Origin: Chromobacterium sphagni
GTDB taxonomy: Bacteria > Pseudomonadota > Gammaproteobacteria > Burkholderiales > Chromobacteriaceae
DNA length: 64,000 nt
Direction of reading: 5' to 3'
Assembly (NCBI RefSeq): GCF_001855555.1
Contig: NZ_MKCT01000083.1
Location: 1 to 64,000 of the forward strand
The position numbers and the translations under genes were made by a program. Positions 16,162 through 23,361 of the stretch are shown here, one piece after another. The stretch's first letter is position 1, and the number at the start of each line of letters is the position of its first letter. The notes under the pieces were generated by a model that was not told the origin of the DNA, made no database searches, and was given only the letters and a program-made list of their open reading frames with translations.

Positions 16162-17883
16162 ATGCTGGATTTCTTTTCAAGGGGGTCCAAGGGCAAGCCG
16201 GATCCCTTGACCAATGCAGTGACCGCCAAGGCTTATGCGGATGCATTGCGCCTGGAGTATGGCGCTGGCGCCCACGACAAGGTGGCGGAGTTGCTGGGCG
16301 GCTTGAATTCACCTTCGCTGGAGATGTCGGCGGATCTGCTGGATGCGGTGCTGACGCTCAATCTGGAGACGCAGGCGCTGCACGACACCCTGTGCGTTCA
16401 GTATTTGATGAACACCCGGATGCCGAAAGTCCTGGAAAGCCAACTGCGCGGACAAATCCTCAATTATGGCAAGCAGTTTACCGATTTCTATCAATATGCC
16501 TTGCCGGTAGCGGCGGACCACCCCAACGGTTTGAAAATACACGATCGCCTGCCTTTAGTGCTGGCGCGCATGATGTATTACCTGACGGAATACGCCAGAT
16601 GGCAATACATAAGAAACTTTCAACCGGATGAAGTATTCTGGATGAATGTAAACCAGCTGTATCGCTTTGCCGAACAGCGCGGTTTCGACTCTCAGCCGGT
16701 ATTCCTGTTTGGCGAAAAATCTGCCGCCACCACTGTGCAGGATCTGTATTTGGTCATGCAAATGCTGTCGGTGCTGTGCAACGGCAATCTGAGCGTCAGG
16801 CAGATCAATTTTTCCTACGAGTTGCTGACGTTGCTCAGCAATCGAATGACCTTGACCAAGGCCTATGTTGAGGAGTCCAGTTTTGCCGTGACGCTGACCG
16901 ATCCCAAGCCCGCCGCCCGGGTGCATGGGGCGGGAGCCAGCGAGTGGGTCCGCTACTGGAGCACGGTCGAGGCGGTGGAGATCCTGCATGGCTGGGCGAT
17001 TGTGATGGAAGGCGGGCGCATTCCGCAGGAGCTGAAGCGCCTGGTGGAGCCGGGCATCGATGCCGGGCTGCTGCGGGTGTTGACGCGGGAGTGGGCCGCC
17101 AAGCCGGTGGTGTTCGAGCGGGCGGAGCGGGTGGCGGTCAGCAATCGCCATGTCGAAGTTGCGCACCGCCTGACGGTATTGCATAAGCTGATCCGCAAGC
17201 CGGACGAGGAGTCGATGCAGCAGCATCGCGGCGTCGACAATGACAGCTATGACGATGCGGCCAATATCCGCATCTACGGCTTTGTCACCAGCCGCAAGCG
17301 CGAAAAGTCGTTGTCGCCGCTGCCGGCGGGGGCATTGTCGCTGTCTGGCGAAACGGCTGAGGCCGCCGTACAGCAGGAATTCCAGAAATGGGCGCTGGAG
17401 AACATCAGCCAGACCGGACTGGGCGTATCGCTGGATGTGATGGGGAACGAATGGGTGAGCCTGGGCGGCTTGATCGGTTTTCACGAGGCTGGCGGCGAAT
17501 CCTGGAATCTCGGCATTATACGGCGCGTCAAACGCACCAACCGGGAGAGCATCTATCTGGGGATAGAAACGCTGAGCACCCGTCCGCTGGCGGCGTCGCT
17601 GCGGCCTACGGACGCCAGGCTGATCGATCCCACTCTGCCGCCGGATCAGGTGTGGCTGGCCGGCCATATCAGCCTGTTCATGCCCTATCGCCGCAATGGC
17701 AAGCTGATCAACGCGCTGATTCTGCCATTGTCGCTGTACATGCTGGGCAAGCAGTTCTACATGACCGCCCGCGGCAAGCATTTCCAGATTGCGCTGGGCA
17801 AGGTGATGGAGAAGGGCAGCGACTGGTGCATGGTGGAGGTCGAGCTGGTCAAGACCCTGGACAAGCTGCCGGTTTTGCTGTGA
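16162..17883 (+). CDS. conserved hypothetical protein with PilZ-like C-terminal domain
   Basis: A 573-residue cytoplasmic protein with no membrane helix. The N-terminal two thirds are mostly helical (LPLVLARMMYYLTEYARWQYI, YELLTLLSNRMTLTKAYVEES) and not recognised. The C-terminal part, about 415-573, reads like a beta-barrel: ISQTGLGVSLDVMGNEWVSLGGLIGF, then NLGIIRRVKRTNRESIYLGIETLS, which resembles the NxSxxGxxL and GxVRR features of PilZ c-di-GMP receptors but without a clean RxxxR motif. It stands alone between two terminators. A c-di-GMP role is inference. Confidence 0.6.
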   Translation: MLDFFSRGSKGKPDPLTNAVTAKAYADALRLEYGAGAHDKVAELLGGLNSPSLEMSADLLDAVLTLNLETQALHDTLCVQYLMNTRMPKVLESQLRGQILNYGKQFTDFYQYALPVAADHPNGLKIHDRLPLVLARMMYYLTEYARWQYIRNFQPDEVFWMNVNQLYRFAEQRGFDSQPVFLFGEKSAATTVQDLYLVMQMLSVLCNGNLSVRQINFSYELLTLLSNRMTLTKAYVEESSFAVTLTDPKPAARVHGAGASEWVRYWSTVEAVEILHGWAIVMEGGRIPQELKRLVEPGIDAGLLRVLTREWAAKPVVFERAERVAVSNRHVEVAHRLTVLHKLIRKPDEESMQQHRGVDNDSYDDAANIRIYGFVTSRKREKSLSPLPAGALSLSGETAEAAVQQEFQKWALENISQTGLGVSLDVMGNEWVSLGGLIGFHEAGGESWNLGIIRRVKRTNRESIYLGIETLSTRPLAASLRPTDARLIDPTLPPDQVWLAGHISLFMPYRRNGKLINALILPLSLYMLGKQFYMTARGKHFQIALGKVMEKGSDWCMVEVELVKTLDKLPVLL

Positions 17884-17898
17884 CTGGTAAGGCCGCAT

Positions 17899-17930
17899 GA
17901 AAAAAGCCGACCACGTGGTCGGCTTTTTTA
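17899..17930 (+). terminator. bidirectional terminator
   Basis: Stem AAAAAGCCGACC-ACGT-GGTCGGCTTTTT between convergent genes. Confidence 0.85.
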
Positions 17931-17944
17931 TTGGACATCGCGGC

Positions 17945-19078
17945 TTATTCGCCAGCAAGGTCGTCCAGGATGGCGTAGATCGGCGACAGGGCGGCTTCGC
18001 CCAGGCGCAGGCTGCGCTGGCCGCTCCAGCCGAAGTCGTCGTCCGGCAGATTGTTGTTGTCCTTGAACGGCATTTCCAGCGTGAAGGCCAGACAGCCGAA
18101 CTGCTGGCAGACCCAATTGGTGGCGATGCCCATATTGGCCTTGCCCGCCTCGTTGCGCGGATAGCCGTGCTCGGTCTGGAAGTCCGGGCTGGCCAGCAAC
18201 AGGTGGTGGCGGAAGCTGTCGGCCAGCTTCTCTAGCCGCTGGTTCCACGACGGCACGCCTTCGGTGCCGGCCAGGAAGACATAGGGAATGTTTTCGTCGC
18301 CGTGGATGTCCAGAAACAGGTCCACGCCGGTTTCCAGCATCTTTTCGCGCACCAGCAGCACTTCAGGGCTGCGTTCCAGGCTGGGTTCCGACCATTCGCG
18401 GTTGAGATTGGCGCCGGCGGCGTTGGTGCGCAGATTGCCCAGCACCGAGCCGTCCGGGTTCATATTGGGCACCACGTAGAAGGTGGCGCGGTCCAGCAGC
18501 GCGCGGCTGGTCGGGTCTTGCGGGTCCAGCAGACGGTTGAGGAAGCCTTCGACAAACCATTCGGCCATGGTTTCGCCCGGATGCTGGCGGGCGGTGATCC
18601 AGATCTTCAGATCGGATTCCACTTCATGGCCGATGGTCAGCAGGTTGATGTCGCGCTGCTGCACGGTGAAGCCCAGATCGGTGACCTGGCACAAGCCGGA
18701 GCCCTGTGCCTGACCGATCAGATTCAGGTGCTGCTCGTAGGAGTAGGGCTCGAAGTAGGCGTAATAGATGCTGTTGGAGAGCGGGACGTGCTCTATCGTC
18801 ATCACGCCGTCTTCAAAGCGGGTGGGTACGCGGAACCAGTTGATGCGGTCGTAGGAGGCCATCGCCTGGTAATCGACCCAGCCCTGCGGATAGGCGCATT
18901 CCGCGGCGTTGAGGAAGCGGAAGTTGCAGTGCTGGTAGGCAGCGCCCTGGGCGCGGAAGTAGAACCATTGCGCGAACTCTGCTGCGTTGTCGCGGCGGAT
19001 GCGCAGTTGGATGTCCTCCGCCGAGACGGCGGAGACGATTTCGATGCTGCCGGCGTCGAAGTTGCTGCTGATTTTCAT
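17945..19078 (-). CDS. M14 metallocarboxypeptidase, cytosolic carboxypeptidase-like
   Basis: A 377-residue zinc carboxypeptidase without signal peptide. The N-terminal half is a beta-rich domain (WFYFRAQGAAYQHCNFRFLN) typical of the cytosolic carboxypeptidase subfamily. The catalytic domain has the zinc motif TARQHPGET, VVPNMNPDGSVLGNLRTN, GANLNREW and LFLDIHGDENIPY with the second zinc histidine. ATG 19078 (MKISSNFDAG) is the family start; the frame extends to 19147 without support. Bacterial members are poorly studied and the natural substrate is unknown. Confidence 0.88.
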   Translation of the reverse strand: MKISSNFDAGSIEIVSAVSAEDIQLRIRRDNAAEFAQWFYFRAQGAAYQHCNFRFLNAAECAYPQGWVDYQAMASYDRINWFRVPTRFEDGVMTIEHVPLSNSIYYAYFEPYSYEQHLNLIGQAQGSGLCQVTDLGFTVQQRDINLLTIGHEVESDLKIWITARQHPGETMAEWFVEGFLNRLLDPQDPTSRALLDRATFYVVPNMNPDGSVLGNLRTNAAGANLNREWSEPSLERSPEVLLVREKMLETGVDLFLDIHGDENIPYVFLAGTEGVPSWNQRLEKLADSFRHHLLLASPDFQTEHGYPRNEAGKANMGIATNWVCQQFGCLAFTLEMPFKDNNNLPDDDFGWSGQRSLRLGEAALSPIYAILDDLAGE

Positions 19079-19207
19079 GCGTGGAACCCGTAGTGCTTGC
19101 TGAATCTCTAGAACCCGGATTGTAAACCTGTCGCGGGGGCTATGCATCCTTTAAAGCAGAAACCCCGCCGATGAGAGGGCGGGGCATGGGCGGAAGCGGA
19201 CGATGCC

Positions 19208-19762
19208 TTAAACGGTGGCGCCGCGCTTGGCCGAGTTTTTCACCGCGTCGGCGGTGGCGCTGGTGGCGGCCTTGACGCTGCTGTCGGTGAATTCTGCAAC
19301 CTGCTGGGCGGCCTTGCTGAAGGTGTTGACCGCGGCGGCGGCGGCGGCGAACGAGGTCTTGACCGCGTTCAAGGTGGCATCGGAGCCGGCCGGGGCGTTC
19401 TTGGCCGCCGATTCGATGGAGCTGATCAGCGATTTGTTGAACTGGCCGACGCTTTCTTCCACCAGCCTGCTCAACTCGCTTTGCGCGCCGGAAACCACTT
19501 CGTACAGATTGCGGGAGTGGTTGACGGCCTTGTCGATCGATTGAGTGGCCAGCTTGTTCAGGTGGTTGATCGCTTCCTGGGCATCCTTGAACTCGGTCAA
19601 CTGCTTGGCTGCCGTGGTGTGGTCTTCCAGGGATTGCTTGGATGCGTCCAGTTGCAGTTTGACCAAGCGCTCGGTGCTGTCCAGCGCGATTTGCGCGAAA
19701 CGGAGCGAGGATTCGAAACCGGTCAGGGAAAGTTTGTTCAGCTGTTCATTGTTGAAGGACAT
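19208..19762 (-). CDS. phasin family protein (PHA granule coat)
   Basis: A 184-residue phasin. The N-terminal FNNEQLNKLSLTGFESSLRFAQIALDSTERLVKLQLDASK and the alanine-rich, coiled C-terminus (FAAAAAAVNTFSKAAQQVAEF) match the TIGR01841 group. Phasins coat polyhydroxyalkanoate granules in the cytoplasm. ATG 19762 has GGAGG about nine bases before it. It is divergent from phaR, and a perfect palindrome between the two genes may be the site through which PhaR controls it. Confidence 0.9.
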   Translation of the reverse strand: MSFNNEQLNKLSLTGFESSLRFAQIALDSTERLVKLQLDASKQSLEDHTTAAKQLTEFKDAQEAINHLNKLATQSIDKAVNHSRNLYEVVSGAQSELSRLVEESVGQFNKSLISSIESAAKNAPAGSDATLNAVKTSFAAAAAAVNTFSKAAQQVAEFTDSSVKAATSATADAVKNSAKRGATV

Positions 19763-19816
19763 GGTGTAAAACCTCCATTGCGTGGAAAATGGGGCCAACG
19801 ATATTCCGTAAAGGTA

Positions 19817-19833
19817 ATTGTGCGCCGCACAAT
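19817..19833. promoter_or_regulatory. 17-bp palindrome between phasin and phaR, candidate PhaR operator
   Basis: ATTGTGCG-C-CGCACAAT is a perfect inverted repeat 55 bases before the phasin start. A half-site-like GCGCACAAC recurs near 19911-19920 before phaR. PhaR proteins repress phasin and their own gene by binding such sites; binding here is inferred. Confidence 0.55.
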
Positions 19834-19946
19834 GACGTGGAAATGTAGCATGACGCGTCAGGGGGTGGTAGAAGATTTACTCTAGTTTGTTGTATTTATG
19901 TTAGATTGCCAGCGCACAACGCCACGACAATAACCAGGAGCGTTAA

Positions 19947-20507
19947 ATGAGTGTTGAGAAACGGGTCATCAAGAAGTACCCGAACCGCCGTCTGTACGAT
20001 ACCGCCACCAGTTCCTACATCACGCTGGGAGACGTCAAGCAGCTGGTATTGGACAATGTCGACATCCAGGTCCAAGACGCCAAGACCCAGGAAGACATCA
20101 CCCGCGGCGTGCTGCTGCAGATCATCCTGGAAGAGGAAAACGGCGGCATGCCGATGTTCAGCTATGAAGTCCTGACCCAGTTCATCCGCTATTACGGCCA
20201 GGCGATGCAAGGCATGATGGGGCCCTTCCTGGAGAAAAATCTGCAGCTTTTCTCGCAGTTGCAGCAAAAAATGCAGGAACAGACCCGAGCGATGTATGGC
20301 GACAACGCCATGCTCAATACCACCTTGTGGGGCGAGTTCATGAATCTGCAGGGGCCGGCGATCCAGAACATGATGGCCAACTATATGGAGCAGAGCACCG
20401 GCATGTTCCTGGAAATGCAGAACCGCATGCAGGAGCAGACCAAGCAGCTGTTCGGCGGTTTCGGCTTTCCCGGTTATCCGGGCAGCGAAACCAAGGACAA
20501 GGAATAA
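19947..20507 (+). CDS. phaR: PhaR polyhydroxyalkanoate synthesis repressor
   Basis: A 186-residue repressor. Residues 5-65 hold the PHB/PHA accumulation DNA-binding domain (VIKKYPNRRLYDTATSSYITL), followed by the PHB accumulation regulatory domain (FSYEVLTQFIRYYGQAMQG). The C-terminus is Gln/Met rich (QNRMQEQTKQLFGGFGFPG). PhaR binds PHA granules and leaves its operators when polymer is made, releasing phasin expression. AGGAGCG precedes the ATG. It is divergent from the phasin gene. Confidence 0.95.
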   Translation: MSVEKRVIKKYPNRRLYDTATSSYITLGDVKQLVLDNVDIQVQDAKTQEDITRGVLLQIILEEENGGMPMFSYEVLTQFIRYYGQAMQGMMGPFLEKNLQLFSQLQQKMQEQTRAMYGDNAMLNTTLWGEFMNLQGPAIQNMMANYMEQSTGMFLEMQNRMQEQTKQLFGGFGFPGYPGSETKDKE

Positions 20508-20550
20508 ATGATGGCGCGGCATGCCTGGCATGCCTGAGCGACGGATACCA

Positions 20551-20588
20551 AGGGCCGGAGGCGAACACGCTTCCGGCCTTGTTGTTTG
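20551..20588 (+). terminator. terminator of phaR
   Basis: Stem GGCCGGAGGCG-AACA-CGCTTCCGGCC followed by TTGTTGTTT, downstream of phaR. Confidence 0.7.
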
Positions 20589-20624
20589 CGATGGGTGAGT
20601 CGGCATGGTAATGAGGGGCTGGAA

Positions 20625-21929
20625 ATGAGGGATGAGCAAAGCGGCGGCGGGCGCTTGCAGCTTGCGCAGCGTTTGCATCTGGAGGGAAGGGCTGCGGAGG
20701 CCGAACACGCTTACCGCGAGTTGCTGGATGACGGCATGGCCGGCACCGCCGCCCGCCACTGGCTGGGCTTTCTGCTGCTGCAGCAAGACAGGCTGGAGGA
20801 GGCGCAACTATTGCTGGCATCGGCTATCGCACAGGATGCCTCCCATCCCGAATGGCATTTCAATCTGGGCATGGCCCATGCGCGGCTGGGGCAAGCCGCA
20901 GCGGCCATTTCGGCCATGCAGACGGCGGCAGAGCTGGATCCCGGCCAGTATTTCTATTGGACCAATCTGGGAGCGCAACTGGCGCAGGACGGGCAGGCCG
21001 TCCGCGCGGAGGCGGCCTACCGCCAAGCGGCGGCGCTGAACCCGGCCTGTGCCGATGCCTTCTACCTGCTCGCCACGCTGTTGCTGGGCCAGCAGCGTTA
21101 TCCGGAAGCGCGGCAGTGCAATGCGCAAGGGGTGCTGACCGAGCCGGCTGGCAGAATGTCGCTGATCGCGGTCGGCCAGGCCTTGTGCGATCTAGGCCGT
21201 CACGGCGAGGCACAAGCCTTGGCGCAGAGCTGGCTGGAGCGGGAGCCGTCCAATCCTGTGGCGGCCCACCTGCTGATCGCTTTCGGCAAAGGCGAAGCGC
21301 CGACGGTCTGCAGCCGCGACTACGTGGCCTACACTTTCGATGCCGCCGCTCCTGCATTCGACCTCGCCTTGCAGCGCTTGCGCTACCGCGGTCCGCAGCT
21401 GGTGGCGGACTGGCTGATGGCGGAGGGCTGCCAGCCGGCATCGCTGGAGGCGCTGGACCTTGGTTGCGGCACCGGGCTGGTGGGCAGCGTGCTGGCGCCT
21501 TATGCCCGGACGCTCACCGGGGTGGATCTGAGCGAAGGCATGCTTAGGCAGGCTGACGGCAAGCGGCTTTACCAGCAGCTGCACCATGCCGATCTATGCG
21601 ACTTTCTGGCTAGCGGCGCGGCCAGTTATCAGTTGATCTGCTGCATGGACACGCTGATCTATCTGGGCGATATGCGGCGCTTTTTCGCGCTGGCGGCGGC
21701 CCGTCTGGGGCCGGACGGCGCGCTGCTGTTCAGCACCGAGAGGCTGGATGAGGGTTCCGGATACCTGCTGGGGCGCAGCGGCCGTTATCGGCATCATCCG
21801 GATTACATCCGCGCCGAGCTGTGGGCGGCGGGGCTGCGGATACGACAGTTTGCCGAAGTCAAGATCCGGGAGGAGGCCGGCTGTCCGATTGCCGGCCACT
21901 TCGTCTGCGCCGCGCATGCCGAGCGATGA
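20625..21929 (+). CDS. TPR-repeat SAM-dependent methyltransferase
   Basis: A 434-residue two-part protein. The N-terminal 215 residues carry about five tetratricopeptide repeats (HWLGFLLLQQDRLEEAQLLL, FNLGMAHARLGQAAAAISAM, WTNLGAQLAQDGQAVRAEAAY). The C-terminal part is a class I methyltransferase: LDLGCGTGLVG is SAM motif I, GVDLSEGMLRQA motif II, LICCMDTLIYLGD motif IV. The layout resembles other TPR-methyltransferases whose targets are unknown. ATG 20625 (MRDEQSGGG) is preferred over 20586, which overlaps the phaR terminator. No partner gene is nearby. Confidence 0.8.
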   Translation: MRDEQSGGGRLQLAQRLHLEGRAAEAEHAYRELLDDGMAGTAARHWLGFLLLQQDRLEEAQLLLASAIAQDASHPEWHFNLGMAHARLGQAAAAISAMQTAAELDPGQYFYWTNLGAQLAQDGQAVRAEAAYRQAAALNPACADAFYLLATLLLGQQRYPEARQCNAQGVLTEPAGRMSLIAVGQALCDLGRHGEAQALAQSWLEREPSNPVAAHLLIAFGKGEAPTVCSRDYVAYTFDAAAPAFDLALQRLRYRGPQLVADWLMAEGCQPASLEALDLGCGTGLVGSVLAPYARTLTGVDLSEGMLRQADGKRLYQQLHHADLCDFLASGAASYQLICCMDTLIYLGDMRRFFALAAARLGPDGALLFSTERLDEGSGYLLGRSGRYRHHPDYIRAELWAAGLRIRQFAEVKIREEAGCPIAGHFVCAAHAER

Positions 21930-22073
21930 CTTTGCCGCCGGATGATTGTGGCGCCGCTATGTTTGTAATTGTTAATGTGATAATTAAGGCTTTATTTTGC
22001 AAAATATATATCGAATTGGCGAGTGATCAGTCTGATCCGCTCGCCTTGCGCCATGGTGCAAGGAGGCCCGGCC

Positions 22074-23186
22074 GTGAAGCTGAAAACCGTGATTCCCGTC
22101 TTGTTGTTGAGTTTGGCGCCATTGGCGCAAGCCGCCGGCAAGACGCCAGGCAGCTATACCCATTATCGTTTTCCGGCCGGAGTAAAAGCGCTGGACGCGG
22201 TTGATTTCACGATCACCGTCAACCACGATCCCGGTGACTCCGCCAACGTCTACTGGGCCAACCAGTTCGATCTGGTGGGCACTTCCGGCGCCTATGCCGG
22301 CATGCAGAGCAATGGCGGCCGCCAGCGCACTTTCCTGTTTTCCGCCTGGGACACCACCGATGCCAGACCAGGCTCGCCCGGCAGTTATTGCACCAGCTTC
22401 TCCGGAGAGGGCGAGGGACGCAGCTGCCGCATTCATGTCGACTGGACGCATGGCCACGCTTATCAGTTTCATGTCGCTTACGAGGGCGGCGGCTGGCTGG
22501 GGGTGACCGTCAACGATCTGACCAGCAAGACCTCGTTCAAGTTGGGCAGCATCAAAACGGCCTCCAAGCGGATTTCGCCGAACAATATGGTGAACTGGAC
22601 CGAGTATTTCGAGTGGAACAACAGCCGCTCCACCTGTCTGGGCCAGCCATACAGCCAAGCGACTTTCGCGGCGCCGGCCGGCATTGTGGGCGGCAAGCCG
22701 CAACAGGCGGTTATCAACGGCAGCGAAACCAGCAAAGCCTGCCTGGGATTTTCTAATGTGACTGTCTCGGCGCGCGCCAGCGTGCAAGAAAACGGCATAG
22801 GCAACAGCGCGCGCGGCGCTCTAGCCAACCGCGGCTTGTGCCTGGAAGCCAGCAATGGCTTGCAAGACGGCTCGACGCCGCTGACTTCCGTCTGCAACGG
22901 CAGCGCCTTCCAATCATGGGTGTGGGCGCGCGACCAGTCGCTGCAGTTGCAGAATAACTACTGCCTGGAAGAGAACGGCAGCGGAGTCGAGGTTCGCACC
23001 TGCAGCGGCGCCTCCGGCTGGAATTTGGGCGGCGGCCAAATCCGCAGCCAGCAGTCGGGCCTGTGTCTGAGCGCGAATCGCCCCGGGCAGCGGCCCAGCC
23101 TGCTGCAATGCAGCGACGCGGCCAGCCAGGCCTGGTCGCAGCCGCCGCTTGGACCGGTATCGCCGCTTGCGGGGGGTAAGCGATAA
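22074..23186 (+). CDS. secreted DUF3472 protein with ricin-type lectin domain
   Basis: A 370-residue secreted protein. The start is GTG 22074, with AAGGAGG seven bases before it; it yields a clean signal peptide VKLKTVIPVLLLSLAPLAQA with cleavage after AQA. The N-terminal domain (NQFDLVGTSGAYAGMQ, RTFLFSAWDTTDA) looks like DUF3472, seen in secreted carbohydrate-binding proteins. The C-terminal 120 residues have ricin-B repeats (NRGLCLEASNG, NNYCLEENGSG, QSGLCLSANRPG with QxW-like FQSWVW and QAWSQ). Likely binds surface glycans, with or without catalytic activity. Confidence 0.75.
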   Translation: MKLKTVIPVLLLSLAPLAQAAGKTPGSYTHYRFPAGVKALDAVDFTITVNHDPGDSANVYWANQFDLVGTSGAYAGMQSNGGRQRTFLFSAWDTTDARPGSPGSYCTSFSGEGEGRSCRIHVDWTHGHAYQFHVAYEGGGWLGVTVNDLTSKTSFKLGSIKTASKRISPNNMVNWTEYFEWNNSRSTCLGQPYSQATFAAPAGIVGGKPQQAVINGSETSKACLGFSNVTVSARASVQENGIGNSARGALANRGLCLEASNGLQDGSTPLTSVCNGSAFQSWVWARDQSLQLQNNYCLEENGSGVEVRTCSGASGWNLGGGQIRSQQSGLCLSANRPGQRPSLLQCSDAASQAWSQPPLGPVSPLAGGKR

Positions 23187-23234
23187 GGGGGCGGCTGGCA
23201 CGGTCCATGTGCCGTGCGGCTGTTGTTGGTTTTA

Positions 23235-23272
23235 AGATGCAAAAAACGGCGCATGGCGCGCCATTTTTCATT
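23235..23272 (+). terminator. possible terminator downstream of the lectin gene
   Basis: AAAAAACGGCGCATGGCGCGCCATTTTT-like inverted repeat with a T run; the stem is imperfect. Confidence 0.4.
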
Positions 23273-23361
23273 CTGCTCGGATTTTGACCGGACAACCCTT
23301 CCGTGAACAGGGTTGAGGGTATAATGGCCGCATTGTTTATGACGAAGCCATTTTAATTCCC

